Shown in pieces: positions 18,737 through 28,408 of a stretch of 55,362 nt of DNA. Source of the DNA: Xanthobacteraceae bacterium (lineage in GTDB: Bacteria > Pseudomonadota > Alphaproteobacteria > Rhizobiales > Xanthobacteraceae); NCBI GenBank assembly GCA_019748335.1, contig JAIEPP010000545.1, positions 1 through 55,362 of the forward strand, written 5' to 3'. Every line of letters begins with the position of its first letter. Positions within the stretch are counted from its first letter, which is position 1. Made by a program: the position numbers and the translations under genes. The notes beneath the pieces were generated by a model. That model searched no databases. It saw only the letters and a list, made by a program, of their open reading frames with translations, and was not told the origin of the DNA.

Positions 18737-18970
18737 GCCAGCATCGCCGCCGGGTTTCGTTCGGCGGGCTTTGGCGAATCCGCGATCGGTCGCAATGAAA
18801 CGTTCCAGCATCGGTACGATGAGCTGTACAGGATCGCGCACCGGCTGCCCAGTCTGTCGTCCCAGCACCTCAGCATAGGCCATGAGATCGCGATGCAGCG
18901 CCGCCGGTAGCTCCAGCGTGGCCTTGACCGGCTTTTCCTCCATGATCGGGCCGAGCTTCAACTTCGTCAT
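18731..18970 (-). CDS. DUF2274 protein, last gene of the trb operon
   Basis: The 79-residue protein MTKLKLGPIMEEKPVKATLE matches the small DUF2274 proteins found directly after trbI in alphaproteobacterial conjugative elements. The pattern of a basic N-terminus, a KATLELP strand and two helices resembles a ribbon-helix-helix DNA-binding fold, so it may be a regulator. Its start is 2 bp past the TrbI stop, so it belongs to the trb transcript. Confidence 0.8.
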   Translation of the reverse strand: MTKLKLGPIMEEKPVKATLELPAALHRDLMAYAEVLGRQTGQPVRDPVQLIVPMLERFIATDRGFAKARRTKPGGDAGS

Positions 18971-18972
18971 GG

Positions 18973-20109
18973 TCAGCTCCTGTAGGGTTCGAGCACCAGG
19001 TCGCGCGTGACGATGACGCGGACCGGGAAGCCGGGCCGGATGGTCAGGGTCGGCGCGACCTGCAACTGGCGCTGGACGATCTGCTGACCAGCTTGATTGA
19101 TGGTCTCCTGCGCGCCGTCGCGGATGGCGCGGATCAGTCGGTCATTGTCGTCGGTGGCGAGTTCCGCGCCGACGCCGAGCAACGTCGAGAGCGCCGCGGC
19201 CTTGGCGAGATCCCACCAGTGATAATCGACGCCATCCTCCAGACCGGCATAGCCCTGCGTGTCCGCGCCCGGCTGGCGCTCAAGAACAATGGAGCGGCCA
19301 TTCGGCATGATGAGGCGGTTCCAGACAAGCAGCACGCGGCGCTGCCCGAACTGCACGCTGTTGTCATACTGGCCGATGAGCCGCGTTCCCTGCGGCACGA
19401 GCAGGATGCTTCCGGTCGGGCTGTCATAGATGTTCTCCGTGACCTGCGCGGTGATCTGACCGGGAAGATCGGAGCGGATGCCGGTAATCAACGCCGCCGA
19501 GATGACAGCCCCGGCCTGAAGCACGAAGGGCGACGCCGGCGGCGTGACGCGATCCGGCGTCACGGTGCGCCGGTCGGCCGCCGCATTGAGGAAGGCAAGC
19601 TGCCGGTCCTGTGCGGTCGCTGGCTGTCCGGCCACGCCGCCGAGATCGAGGCCCGGCATTGCGCCCGGTGTTGCTGCGGCCGTCGATCCCTGTCGTGACT
19701 GGAAAAAGACGGTGCTGAGGCGCGCGGCCTCTTCCTCGGCGCGGCGGCGCTGTTCGGCTTCGTCGACGCCGGGCGTTGGCACGACGGGCGGCACGACAGG
19801 CTGGCCGGCATTCTGCGCGGAAAGGATCGGCCCGCCGAGATCGCCGGGCAGCGGCGGCCCAAGGACCGGGCCGGTGTAGTCGCGCGGCAGGCCGGCGAGA
19901 CCATCGGCGGTCTGCCGGTTGGCGGTGGAATAGAGTTCTTCTCCGCCATCGCCTGGGCCACGGGTCTGAAGAGCGTAGATCAGCGCCCCGCCGATGCCGA
20001 CCAGGGCGACGGCGGCGACGCTGGCGAGCATCTTGCGCGACAGGCGGGTGACGCGGGGGGCTTCGGCGCGCAGGCGCATCGGCGCGGCGTTGGTATCGGT
20101 CTCGGTCAT
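18973..20109 (-). CDS. trbI: TrbI, outer-to-inner membrane channel protein (VirB10 family)
   Basis: This 378-residue VirB10-type protein has a short cytoplasmic tail, one membrane helix (about 29-47, VAAVALVGIGGALIYAL), a proline-rich periplasmic stretch, and the C-terminal beta-barrel domain (AGAVISAALITGIRSDLPG, VPQGTRLIGQYD). VirB10 proteins span the envelope and gate the type IV secretion channel. The start overlaps the TrbG stop by 4 bp (ATGA). Confidence 0.95.
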   Translation of the reverse strand: MTETDTNAAPMRLRAEAPRVTRLSRKMLASVAAVALVGIGGALIYALQTRGPGDGGEELYSTANRQTADGLAGLPRDYTGPVLGPPLPGDLGGPILSAQNAGQPVVPPVVPTPGVDEAEQRRRAEEEAARLSTVFFQSRQGSTAAATPGAMPGLDLGGVAGQPATAQDRQLAFLNAAADRRTVTPDRVTPPASPFVLQAGAVISAALITGIRSDLPGQITAQVTENIYDSPTGSILLVPQGTRLIGQYDNSVQFGQRRVLLVWNRLIMPNGRSIVLERQPGADTQGYAGLEDGVDYHWWDLAKAAALSTLLGVGAELATDDNDRLIRAIRDGAQETINQAGQQIVQRQLQVAPTLTIRPGFPVRVIVTRDLVLEPYRS

Positions 20110-21065
20110 GATTGCGGCCTCCCGTCGGTTCGGACGATCCTGACGGTCTGCTGACGGTCGCCGCCGCCAAGGCGCAGCTCTGCCGCGCCGAACAGGCGAT
20201 CGACGATCAGGATGTGTTGATGGATGCGGCTGTTGGCGATCTGGGCTTCGCCTTCCGGGCCGATGACGAAGATCGGCGGCATCTCGCCCTGTACGATCCC
20301 GCGCGGAAACTCGACATAGACCCGGCGGCCGTCGTCATAGACGGCGACAGGCTTCCATGGCGGATTGCTGCTGCCGGTCAGGCCATAGCGGTAGTTGCGC
20401 GCGGCGACGACCGGAATGACCGGCGTTGCCGGAACGGCCTGACGCCCCCCGCCTACGGGCTGCGGATAAGACCAGGAGACGGCGGGCATATAGGGTTTCT
20501 CGCCCGAACGCAGCTCGACCATGTAGGTGCGCCGGTCGGTGGTGATGACGAGATTGGTGGTGATGTCGGCGCGTGTGGGCTTCACCAGCACATGCACGCG
20601 GCGGGCGACGCCGGAGCCGGATTCGGTGTCGCCGATGATCCAGCGGGCAGTGTCGCCGGCCGCGATCGGTCCCGCGCCGGTCAGATTTTCGCCCGGCTCA
20701 AGCGCGATATTGGTGATCTGCCCCGGTGCGGCATAGACCTGATAGAGCGCGCCTTCCGACCACGGATAGACCTGAATGGCGTTGAAGTAGCCTTCGCGGC
20801 GCGGCTGGACGCGGGCCGCCGCATTGGCGTTCTCGACACGGCCGGTCGCTGTGCTGGCGGTCTGGCCGCCACGCGCCACGGTCCAGGCCGGAGGAACATG
20901 CAGCGGCTTCAGCCGCTCGTCCGTCACGGCTGCGGGAATGGCCGGAAGCGGCGGGACGCTATTGTCATAGCTGATCTGCGGCGGCTTGGTCGAAGCGCAG
21001 CCGGCGAGCATGGTCGCGGAGAGCAATACGGCGGCGATTGCGGATTTGCGGGGCGCAAGCTTCAT
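20106..21065 (-). CDS. trbG: TrbG, outer-membrane channel lipoprotein (VirB9 family)
   Basis: The 319-residue VirB9-type protein has a lipoprotein signal with the lipobox LAGC ending at Cys23. The body shows the family's beta-rich pattern (INFQVYPWSEG-like region NAIQVYPWSEGALYQVYAAP and the TNLVITTDRRTYMVEL strand). It forms the outer-membrane core with TrbI. Both ends overlap the neighbouring genes by 4 bp. Confidence 0.95.
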   Translation of the reverse strand: MKLAPRKSAIAAVLLSATMLAGCASTKPPQISYDNSVPPLPAIPAAVTDERLKPLHVPPAWTVARGGQTASTATGRVENANAAARVQPRREGYFNAIQVYPWSEGALYQVYAAPGQITNIALEPGENLTGAGPIAAGDTARWIIGDTESGSGVARRVHVLVKPTRADITTNLVITTDRRTYMVELRSGEKPYMPAVSWSYPQPVGGGRQAVPATPVIPVVAARNYRYGLTGSSNPPWKPVAVYDDGRRVYVEFPRGIVQGEMPPIFVIGPEGEAQIANSRIHQHILIVDRLFGAAELRLGGGDRQQTVRIVRTDGRPQS

Positions 21066-21751
21066 TGGCCCATCTCTCGCGACCAGTTGATGGCGTTGAC
21101 GTAGATTCCGAGCGGATTGGCTTTCAGCCGTTCGGCATCACGTGGCGGCTGCACGGCGATGGTGAGGATCGCGGTCCATCGCTGCGTGCCGGAGAGCTGG
21201 CCGTTCTCAAAATGCCGTTCCGTCCACGCGACACGGAAGCTGTCGGGGGAAGCCCGGATGACGCTCGAAACGTCCACGGCGATCTGCTGCTTGCCGACCT
21301 TGGTGAACGGGTCGTTGGTGCGGGCATAGTCGTTGAGCGCGCCCGCGCCGCGATCGGTGGTCCATTCATAGGCGCGAAGCCAGTTCTGCCGGACAATGAT
21401 CGGATCAGCGGGGATGCTGCGCACCTGCTCGATGAAGCGGCCGAGATGCCAGGCGATCTGCGGATCGGTCGGGCGGAAGTCGGCGGTGGCAGGCGCGACG
21501 GTTTGCGCCTGGCCGAGATTGTCGACCTGTACCACCCACGGAACGACGGTCCCCTGGACCGACTGCCAGACGAGCGCGGCGGCAAAGCCGGCGGAGAGAA
21601 CCAGCGAGCCGAAGGCCATATGGCGCCAGTTCTTCGCCTGAACGCGCGCCGAGCCGATACGCTCGTCCCAGACCTGTGCGGCCTTCTGATAGGGGGTCTC
21701 GGGTTGGGGTGTTTTGCCGTAGTGCGCGGCGGGACGCTTGAAGAGATTCAT
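21062..21751 (-). CDS. trbF: TrbF, mating-pore inner-membrane protein (VirB8 family)
   Basis: This 229-residue protein has a cytoplasmic tail, one membrane helix (about 46-64, FGSLVLSAGFAAALVW) and a periplasmic NTF2-like domain, as in VirB8 proteins that nucleate assembly of the secretion complex. It is coupled by ATGA overlaps to trbL upstream and trbG downstream. Confidence 0.94.
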   Translation of the reverse strand: MNLFKRPAAHYGKTPQPETPYQKAAQVWDERIGSARVQAKNWRHMAFGSLVLSAGFAAALVWQSVQGTVVPWVVQVDNLGQAQTVAPATADFRPTDPQIAWHLGRFIEQVRSIPADPIIVRQNWLRAYEWTTDRGAGALNDYARTNDPFTKVGKQQIAVDVSSVIRASPDSFRVAWTERHFENGQLSGTQRWTAILTIAVQPPRDAERLKANPLGIYVNAINWSREMGQ

Positions 21752-23085
21752 GAGCGGTCACTTTCAGAGAGGTTGACGGAAGAACCGGAGCCGTGGCTGT
21801 CGCCGGAGCGGACGGCGTGGGCGGTTGTCTGGATGGTGTGGCCGGACTGGCGCATCCGCTGTGCCCAGCCCGGCGTCGCACTGGCGGGCCGAGCCGATGC
21901 AGGCGGGGCTTCCGCCGCGCCGCCGACCGTTCCCATGGTCGAGGTGCCACCGGTCGCACTGAGCCCGGATTTGACGCCATCGGAGAAGCTGGATTTTACG
22001 CTGGCGCTCGCACGACGAAGCGGCGACATAGCCGCGCTGCCCGCCGCCCGTCCGACGCCGCCCATGCCAGATGCGACGCCCGCCGCGCCGGACTGGCCGA
22101 GTGAACCGAGGCTAAAGGCGGCGGAAGCTGCGCCCGCCGAGGTCGCGCCGCCACGCACGGCGGCAGCACCTGTGGAAAGTGCGGCTGCGCCGCCTTTCGC
22201 GGCGAGGCCAGCCGCGCCGGCGCCGGCCAGGACCATGCCGCCAGCAGCAAGGCCGGTTCCAACGGCAGCGCCCGCGCCGAGCTGCGGGCCACCGCTAACG
22301 AGGCCGGAAGCGATGCCGGGACCGAAAATGCCGAGGCCGAGCAGCGACAAAGCGGCGAGGACGACGGCCATGGCGTCGTCGATGCTCGGGGTCGAGCCGC
22401 CGAAGCCGGCCGTAAACTGACTGAACAGCGTCGAACCGATGCCGATGATGACGGCGAGCACCAACACCTTGATGCCGCTGGAAATCACGTTGCCAAGCAC
22501 GCGCTCGGCCATGAAGGCGGTTTTGCCAAACAACCCGAACGGGATCAGCACAAAGCCGGCCAGCGTCGACAGCTTGAACTCGATCAGCGTCACGAAAAGC
22601 TGAATGGCGAGGATGAAGAAGGCGAGGATCACCAGCGCCCAGGCGAAGAGCAGGCACGCGATCTGGATGAAGTTCTCGAAGAATGCGATCCAGCCCATCA
22701 GGTCGGAAATGGATTCGAGCAGCGGCCGGGCGGCATCGAGGCCGGTCTGTGCGACCTTGCCGGGGCGCATCAGGTCAGCGGTCGAAAAGCTGGTGCCGCT
22801 TGCCTTGAGCCCAAGGCCCGCGAAGCTGTCGAAGACGATCTTCGCGAGGTTGTTCCAGTTGCCGATGAGATAGGCGAAGACGCCGACGAACAGCGTCTTC
22901 TTCACCAGCCGCGCCATGATGTCGTCATCCGCGCCCCACGACCAGAACAGCGCGGCCAGCGTCACGTCGATGACGATGAGCGTGGTCGCCACGAAAGCGA
23001 CCTCGCCGGACAGAAGCCCGAAGCCGGAGTCGATATAGCGGGTGAAGACCCCAAGAAAGTTGTCGATGACGCCAGCGCCGCCCAT
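21748..23085 (-). CDS. trbL: TrbL, polytopic inner-membrane mating protein (VirB6 family)
   Basis: The 445-residue protein has several membrane helices in its first 270 residues (for example GEVAFVATTLIVIDVTLAAL, and ALVILAFFILAIQLFVTLI). An alanine/glycine/serine-rich, probably disordered tail of about 150 residues follows. This layout is typical of TrbL/VirB6, which forms part of the DNA path through the inner membrane. Its start lies 3 bp from the TrbK stop. Confidence 0.93.
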   Translation of the reverse strand: MGGAGVIDNFLGVFTRYIDSGFGLLSGEVAFVATTLIVIDVTLAALFWSWGADDDIMARLVKKTLFVGVFAYLIGNWNNLAKIVFDSFAGLGLKASGTSFSTADLMRPGKVAQTGLDAARPLLESISDLMGWIAFFENFIQIACLLFAWALVILAFFILAIQLFVTLIEFKLSTLAGFVLIPFGLFGKTAFMAERVLGNVISSGIKVLVLAVIIGIGSTLFSQFTAGFGGSTPSIDDAMAVVLAALSLLGLGIFGPGIASGLVSGGPQLGAGAAVGTGLAAGGMVLAGAGAAGLAAKGGAAALSTGAAAVRGGATSAGAASAAFSLGSLGQSGAAGVASGMGGVGRAAGSAAMSPLRRASASVKSSFSDGVKSGLSATGGTSTMGTVGGAAEAPPASARPASATPGWAQRMRQSGHTIQTTAHAVRSGDSHGSGSSVNLSESDRS

Positions 23086-23088
23086 GGA

Positions 23089-23376
23089 TCAGCGCCCTTC
23101 GATCGGAGTGGGCGACGACGGTGCGGACGTGCGGCCGAGAAAACGGTCGCGCGTCTCCGCCCAGACGCGCAGGCATTCACTATCCTCGGCCGCCTTCTGG
23201 CCGAGCTGCTGGCACCGGCGTTGGCCCTCGCGCAGCGGATCGCGCGAGGGCTCATGAAGGCTGACCGGCGAGGATGCCGGAGCCTCTTCCTTGCGGGTCA
23301 TCTCGATCGCGGTCGCCGTGATGGCGACCGCGACGAATATGATTGCGCCCAGCCGGGCCAGCATCTTGCCGTCCAT
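23089..23376 (-). CDS. trbK: TrbK-like entry-exclusion candidate
   Basis: The 95-residue protein MDGKMLARLGAIIFVAVAIT has an N-terminal membrane segment and a short periplasmic domain with two cysteines (RRCQQLG, SECLRVW). Genes in this slot between trbJ and trbL are annotated as alternative TrbK proteins, thought to block entry of the same element. The exclusion role is family-based and is not shown by the sequence. Confidence 0.8.
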   Translation of the reverse strand: MDGKMLARLGAIIFVAVAITATAIEMTRKEEAPASSPVSLHEPSRDPLREGQRRCQQLGQKAAEDSECLRVWAETRDRFLGRTSAPSSPTPIEGR

Positions 23377-23398
23377 GACAGTGCTCCCCTTCTGGCTC

Positions 23399-24166
23399 TC
23401 AGTTGCCGTTGTTGAACATCTGCGCGTTGCCCGGCTGATAACCGGAGCCAGGCGTCAGGAAGCGGCGGCGCTGTTCGCGCCCCTGTTCGGCGGCGGTGGC
23501 GCGCTCGGCCTCGGTGAGCGAACCGGCGCGGCCGTTGGCGGCGAGAAGAGCGATCAGGTCGGAAAGCTGCTGCGACTGGAGGGCGAGAAGCTGGTTGCCA
23601 GCCTGTGTTGCCTGCAACGCGCCGGTCGCGCCCTGGCTCTGGCCGACAAGCGCCGACATTTGCGTGCGGTTAGCGTCGATGTTGCCAACGACACCGGCCT
23701 GAACACGCATCGCGTCCTGCAAGCCGCCAACCGTGTTCTTCCAGCGGTCACGCGCCCCCGCCACCAGTTGCGCGTCGGTGGCCGACAGCGAGACATTTCC
23801 GTATTGGCTCTGGAACGCCTGATCGACCTGACCGACGTTGAACGCGATATTCTGCGCCTGCCCAAGAAGCTGCTGGGTGCGCTGCACATTCTGCTGCAAC
23901 GTCTGAAGCGCCGAGTATGGCAAGCTCGCCAGGTTCTTCGCCTGATTGATGAGCATGGTCGCCTCGTTCTGAAGCGAGGTGATCTGGTGGTTGATCTGCT
24001 CCAGCGTGCGCGCGGCGGTAAGAAGGTTCTGCGCGTAGTTCGTCGGGTCATAGACGATCCGGCCGAAGCCGAATTGCGCATGGGCCTGCGTCGCCAGCAT
24101 AGGCGAGACGGCAAGCATGGTTGCGGCAAGCACGATGGCGCGCGAGCGGAAACGACGGGTATTCAT
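23399..24166 (-). CDS. trbJ: TrbJ, periplasmic mating protein (VirB5 family)
   Basis: I chose the ATG at 24166 (MNTRRFRSRAIVLAATMLAV), which follows an AAAAGGAG site and gives a clear signal peptide cut near AHA-Q (about residue 30). The longer in-frame start adds 26 unsupported residues. The 255-residue product is glutamine-rich and helical, as in VirB5/TrbJ pilus-tip or adhesin proteins. It is part of the trb operon, between trbE and trbK. Confidence 0.93.
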   Translation of the reverse strand: MNTRRFRSRAIVLAATMLAVSPMLATQAHAQFGFGRIVYDPTNYAQNLLTAARTLEQINHQITSLQNEATMLINQAKNLASLPYSALQTLQQNVQRTQQLLGQAQNIAFNVGQVDQAFQSQYGNVSLSATDAQLVAGARDRWKNTVGGLQDAMRVQAGVVGNIDANRTQMSALVGQSQGATGALQATQAGNQLLALQSQQLSDLIALLAANGRAGSLTEAERATAAEQGREQRRRFLTPGSGYQPGNAQMFNNGN

Positions 24167-24168
24167 GG

Positions 24169-26607
24169 TCAGGACTCCTTTTCGGCTTGGGGGAAGTTCG
24201 GAATGAGATCGGCGGCCCATCCGGCATCGCGGGCGCGAAGCCACGCGGCGAGAAAGCCGTCGCGGCCGTGCTCGGCGATCAGGTTCGCAATGAGGGTCTG
24301 GTCGGATTTCGAAGATGCGGCGCAGAGCGCGAGCCCGACTTCGGACAGGCCCAGCTCGAACAGGCGGTTGCCCCTGCGGCTTTGGCAGTAGTAATCCCGC
24401 TTGGGCGTCGCGCGGGCGATTAGCTCGATCTGGCGGTCATTGAGGCCGAAGCGGCGATAGATCGCCGTAATCTGCGGTTCGATGGCGCGTTCGTTCGGCA
24501 GGAGCAACCGCGTCGGGCAGCTCTCGATAATCGCCGGCGCGATGTTGCTGCCGTCAATGTCGGACAGGCTCTGCGTAGCGAAGATGACGCTGGCGTTCTT
24601 CTTGCGCAGCGTTTTGAGCCATTCGCGAAGCTGGCCAGCGAATCCCTCATCGTCCAGCGCCAGCCAGCCTTCGTCGATGATGAGCAGCGTCGCCCGCCCA
24701 TCCAGCCTGTCGCCGATGCGGTGAAACAGATAGGCAAGCACGGCTGGGGCCGCGCCGGTCCCGACCAAGCCTTCGATTTCAAATGCCTGCACGTCGGCCG
24801 AACCGAGGTGTTCAGCCTCGGCGTCGAGCAGCCGGCCGTAGGGACCGCCGACGCAATATGGGCGAAGGGCTTGTTTAAGATCGTTGGATTGCAGCAGCAC
24901 CGCGAGGCCGGTGATGGTGCGTTCCTCGGCGGGCGCGGAGGCCAGCGAGGTCAGCGCCGTCCAGATGTGTTCCTTCACCTCCGGCGTGATCGCGATGCCT
25001 TCGCGCATCAGGATTGCCACGATCCAGTCGGCGGCCCAGGCGCGTTCGTAAGTGTCGTGGATGCGCGCGAGCGGCTGGAGCGATACGGAAGCGTCAGAAC
25101 CTTCGGTCAGCCCGCCGCCAAGGTCGTGCCAGTCGCCGCCCATGGCGAGCGCGGCAGCGCGGATGCTGCCGCCGAAATCGAACGCAAAGACTTGGGCACG
25201 GTCGTAGCGGCGGAACTGCAAGGCCATGAGCGCGAGCAGGACGGACTTCCCCGCGCCGGTCGGACCGACGACGAGAGTGTGGCCGACGTCGCCGACGTGA
25301 AGGGATAACCGGAACGGGGTCGAGCCTTCGGTCTTGCCGTAAAGCAAGGGGGGCGCACCGAAATGCTCGTCCCGTTCCGGCCCCGCCCACACCGCTGAAA
25401 GCGGGATCATGTGGGCGAGATTCAAAGTGCTGATGGGCGGCTGACGGACGTTGGCATAGGCATGGCCGGGCAAGCTGCCGAGCCAGGCGTCCACGGCGTT
25501 GACGGTCTCGACCATGGCCGTGAAGTCGCGGCCCTGAATGACCTTCTCGACAAGGCGCAATTTCTCGTCGGCAAGACGCGGATCGGCGTCCCATACCGCG
25601 ATTGTGGCCGTCACATGGGCCATGCCCGCCACGTCGGCCCCAAGCTCCTGCAAGGCCATATCGGCGTCGAGCGCCTTGTTCGCGGCGTCGGTATCGACAA
25701 GCGCCGACGCCTCGTTGGTCATCACTTCCTTGAGGATGGCCGCGATGCTCTTGCGCTTCGCGAACCATTGCCGCCGGATTTTGGTCAGCAGCTTAGTCGC
25801 ATCCACCTTGTCGAGCAGGATCGCGCGGGTGCTCCACCTGTAGGGAAAGGCCAGGCGGTTAAGGTCGTCCAGCAGGCCGGGCGTCGTCGCGGTCGGAAAG
25901 CCGGTGACGGTGAGGACGCGCAGATGCTCGTTGCCAAGGCGCGGCTCCAGTCCACCGATGAGCGGTTGGTCAGCCAGAAGCGCGTCGAGATAGATGGGCG
26001 TTTCCGGCACGCGAACGCGATGGCGCTTCGTGGAAACGCAGGAATGCAGATAGGTCAGCGTCTCGCTATCATCGAGCCACGCGCATTCCGGCATGAATCC
26101 ATCGAGCAATGCCAACACGCGGTCGGTGCGATCGGTGAAGGTGCGCAGGATCTCATGCGGATCGACGCCGGAGCGCTCGCGGCCCTCGTAAAGCCATGTC
26201 TCGGCGCGTGCCGCTTCCCCGGCTGGCGGGAGGAACAGGAAGGTGAGGAAGTAGGACGACACGAAATGCGCGCCGGCTTCCTCGAAATCGGCCTTGCGCT
26301 CGGCGTCGACCAGGCCGGAGGCCGGATCGGGAAACTGGCTCGCGGGATAGGTCGCAGCTTCGGAGCGCTGCGCCTCCACGAAAATGCTCCAGCCGGAACC
26401 GAGACGGCGGAAGGCGTTGTTGATGCGTCCGGCGACGGCGACCAGCTCGGCCGCGACGGCGGAATCGAGATCGGGACCGCGAAAGCGCGCCGTGCGCTGG
26501 AACGAGCCGTCCTTGTTCAGCACGACGCCTTCGGCGACGAGCGCGACCCATGGCAGGAAGTCGGCCAGGCGGCTGGCGGTGCGGCGATATTCGGCAAGGT
26601 TCATCAT
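24169..26607 (-). CDS. trbE: TrbE, conjugal-transfer ATPase (VirB4 family)
   Basis: The start at 26607 (MMNLAEYRRTASRLADF) lies 7 bp after GGGAGG and gives 812 residues, the usual TrbE length. A longer open frame upstream lacks family sequence. Walker A is VGPTGAGKSVLLAL (about 447-460) and Walker B is LLIIDEGWLALDDEG (about 639). VirB4 ATPases power pilus assembly and substrate transfer at the inner membrane. It ends 2 bp before the trbJ start. Confidence 0.96.
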   Translation of the reverse strand: MMNLAEYRRTASRLADFLPWVALVAEGVVLNKDGSFQRTARFRGPDLDSAVAAELVAVAGRINNAFRRLGSGWSIFVEAQRSEAATYPASQFPDPASGLVDAERKADFEEAGAHFVSSYFLTFLFLPPAGEAARAETWLYEGRERSGVDPHEILRTFTDRTDRVLALLDGFMPECAWLDDSETLTYLHSCVSTKRHRVRVPETPIYLDALLADQPLIGGLEPRLGNEHLRVLTVTGFPTATTPGLLDDLNRLAFPYRWSTRAILLDKVDATKLLTKIRRQWFAKRKSIAAILKEVMTNEASALVDTDAANKALDADMALQELGADVAGMAHVTATIAVWDADPRLADEKLRLVEKVIQGRDFTAMVETVNAVDAWLGSLPGHAYANVRQPPISTLNLAHMIPLSAVWAGPERDEHFGAPPLLYGKTEGSTPFRLSLHVGDVGHTLVVGPTGAGKSVLLALMALQFRRYDRAQVFAFDFGGSIRAAALAMGGDWHDLGGGLTEGSDASVSLQPLARIHDTYERAWAADWIVAILMREGIAITPEVKEHIWTALTSLASAPAEERTITGLAVLLQSNDLKQALRPYCVGGPYGRLLDAEAEHLGSADVQAFEIEGLVGTGAAPAVLAYLFHRIGDRLDGRATLLIIDEGWLALDDEGFAGQLREWLKTLRKKNASVIFATQSLSDIDGSNIAPAIIESCPTRLLLPNERAIEPQITAIYRRFGLNDRQIELIARATPKRDYYCQSRRGNRLFELGLSEVGLALCAASSKSDQTLIANLIAEHGRDGFLAAWLRARDAGWAADLIPNFPQAEKES

Positions 26608-26620
26608 GATTGTGCCTCCC

Positions 26621-26896
26621 TCAGACCGACAGCTGACCGGGGATGCGCAGATGGCGGCGGCCGACCTCGACGAAGAGCGGATCGCGCTTGGCGGCCCAGA
26701 CCGCCGCGAAATGCCCGACAGCCCAGATGAGCAGTCCAACCAGCCAGAGGCGCAGGCCGAGGCCCACGGCCCCGGCCAGCGTCCCATTCAAGATCGCAAT
26801 GGAACGCGGAGCGCCGCCGAGCAAAATGTGCTCGGTCAGCGCGCGGTGGACCGGGACGGTGAAGCCCGGCACGTCGAGTTGCTCGAAGCCCGCCAT
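26621..26896 (-). CDS. trbD: TrbD, inner-membrane protein (VirB3 family)
   Basis: The 91-residue protein MAGFEQLDVPGFTVPVHRAL has a hydrophobic middle (GTLAGAVGLGLRLWLVGLLI) and a short basic C-terminal segment, as in TrbD/VirB3. The start codon overlaps the TrbC stop (TGATG). TrbD acts next to TrbE at the membrane. Confidence 0.92.
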   Translation of the reverse strand: MAGFEQLDVPGFTVPVHRALTEHILLGGAPRSIAILNGTLAGAVGLGLRLWLVGLLIWAVGHFAAVWAAKRDPLFVEVGRRHLRIPGQLSV

Positions 26897-27228
26897 CAGA
26901 CAAGCGCCCCGCCGCCGAACGAGAAGAAGGACAGGAAGAACGAGCTGGCCGCGAAGGCGATCGACAGGCCGAAGACGATCTGGATCAACTTGCGGAAGCC
27001 GCCCGAGGTATCGCCGAAAGCGAGCGCCAGGCCGGTCGCGATGATGATGATGACGGCGACGATCTTGGCCACTGGCCCTTCGATCGACTGGAGGATTTTC
27101 TGAAGCGGCGCTTCCCACGGCATCGACGAACCGGACGCGTGGGCGGCCGGGATGAGGATCAGGTTGACGTAGGTGAAGGCGGCGGCGGTCGCGATCATGC
27201 GACGCACGCGCATGGTGGTGTGGATCAT
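26896..27228 (-). CDS. trbC: TrbC, conjugative pilin precursor (VirB2 family)
   Basis: The 110-residue protein has a long signal segment (AAAFTYVNLILIPAAHAS) and two membrane helices (AKIVAVIIIIATGLALAFGD and FGLSIAFAASSFFLSFF), the layout of TrbC/VirB2 pilins. TraF (34035-34580) is the likely processing peptidase. The start has a GGAGA site and overlaps the TrbB stop by 4 bp. Confidence 0.94.
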   Translation of the reverse strand: MIHTTMRVRRMIATAAAFTYVNLILIPAAHASGSSMPWEAPLQKILQSIEGPVAKIVAVIIIIATGLALAFGDTSGGFRKLIQIVFGLSIAFAASSFFLSFFSFGGGALV

Positions 27229-28220
27229 GCGGATTCTCCTGTGCTGGTGGGGATGGCCAAAGGGATGGCTTGGGTGATGCGGTAGTCGCCGTCGGCGCCG
27301 AGCCCTTCGACGCGGGCGAGTTCGACGAGCCGGCGCGCGGAGCCGCGGCCGGAAAGGACGGCGACAAGGTCGATGGTCTCGGCGATCAGGGCGCGCGGCA
27401 CGGTGACGACGGCTTCCTGGATGAGCTGTTCGAGCCGGCGCAGAGCCCCGATGCCGGTGCCTGCGTGGATGGTGCCTATGCCGCCTGGGTGGCCGGTGCC
27501 CCAGGCTTTGAGCAGATCGAGCGCTTCGGCCCCGCGTACTTCGCCGATCGGGATGCGGTCGGGCCGCAGGCGCAGTGAGGACCGGACGAGATCGGAGAGT
27601 GTGGCGACGCCGTCCTTGGTGCGCATGGAGACAAGGTTCGGGGCGGTGCATTGCAGTTCGCGGGTGTCTTCGATGATGACGACGCGATCGGTGCCCTTCG
27701 CCACTTCCGCCAGCAGCGCATTGGTCAGCGTGGTCTTGCCGGTCGAGGTGCCGCCAGCGACGAGGATGTTGGCGCGGGAGGTGACAGCCGAGCGCAACGC
27801 TTCCGCCTGATCGCCGGACATGATGCCGGCGGCCACATAGTCGTCGAGAGTGAAGACGGCGACGGCGGGCTTGCGGATGGCGAAGGCCGGGGCAGTGACC
27901 ACAGGCGGCAACAGCCCCTCGAAGCGTTCGCCGGTCTCGGGCAGTTCAGCCGAGACACGAGGGCTTCGGGCGTGGACTTCCGCGCCGACATGATGGGCGA
28001 CCAGGCGCACGATGCGTTCGCCATCGGCGGGTGACATCGTCTCGCCGGTATCGGCTAGACCTTCGGACAGCCGATCGACCCAGATACGGCCATCCGGGTT
28101 CAGCATCACCTCGACGACGGCGGGCTCTTCAAGAAACCGGGCGATGGCCGGACCAAGCGCCGTGCGCAGCATCCGCGCGCCGCGTGCAATGGCTTCTGGT
28201 TTTTGGTGGTTGGCAGTCAT
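27225..28220 (-). CDS. trbB: TrbB, secretion ATPase (VirB11 family)
   Basis: This 331-residue hexameric-type ATPase is the first gene of the trb operon. Walker A is [15 protein letters not shown] (about 154-168), followed by the [11 protein letters not shown]sp-box region and the [14 protein letters not shown]is-box. VirB11 proteins energise pilus assembly and DNA transfer from the cytoplasmic face. About 190 bp lie upstream before the CopG gene and include a terminator for that gene. Confidence 0.96.
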   Translation of the reverse strand: MTANHQKPEAIARGARMLRTALGPAIARFLEEPAVVEVMLNPDGRIWVDRLSEGLADTGETMSPADGERIVRLVAHHVGAEVHARSPRVSAELPETGERFEGLLPPVVTAPAFAIRKPAVAVFTLDDYVAAGIMSGDQAEALRSAVTSRANILVAGGTSTGKTTLTNALLAEVAKGTDRVVIIEDTRELQCTAPNLVSMRTKDGVATLSDLVRSSLRLRPDRIPIGEVRGAEALDLLKAWGTGHPGGIGTIHAGTGIGALRRLEQLIQEAVVTVPRALIAETIDLVAVLSGRGSARRLVELARVEGLGADGDYRITQAIPLAIPTSTGESA

Positions 28221-28276
28221 GTCGGCCCCGTTCGTTCACGAGGCGCGACAGACAGTCCCCGGAATGGGGTCAATTA

Positions 28277-28295
28277 AAAGAGCCCGAAATCGGGC
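28277..28295 (-). terminator. Rho-independent terminator after the CopG-like gene
   Basis: On the minus strand GCCCG (28295-28291) pairs with CGGGC (28286-28282) and is followed by TCTTTT. It lies downstream of the CopG-like gene and upstream of trbB, so it separates the tra transcript from the trb operon, which needs its own promoter in 28221-28276. A CCCC-N5-GGGG dyad (28257-28269) in that gap could be an operator. Confidence 0.6.
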
Positions 28296-28408
28296 GGGTT
28301 CAACAAGTATCGGTCGTAGTAGTAGCGTGGCGTGCAAATACAGGAGAACGGCGGTGGAGCCCTGATCTTGATGCCGTCGCCGGGCTCACCAGATGACGCG
28401 CGAGATCG

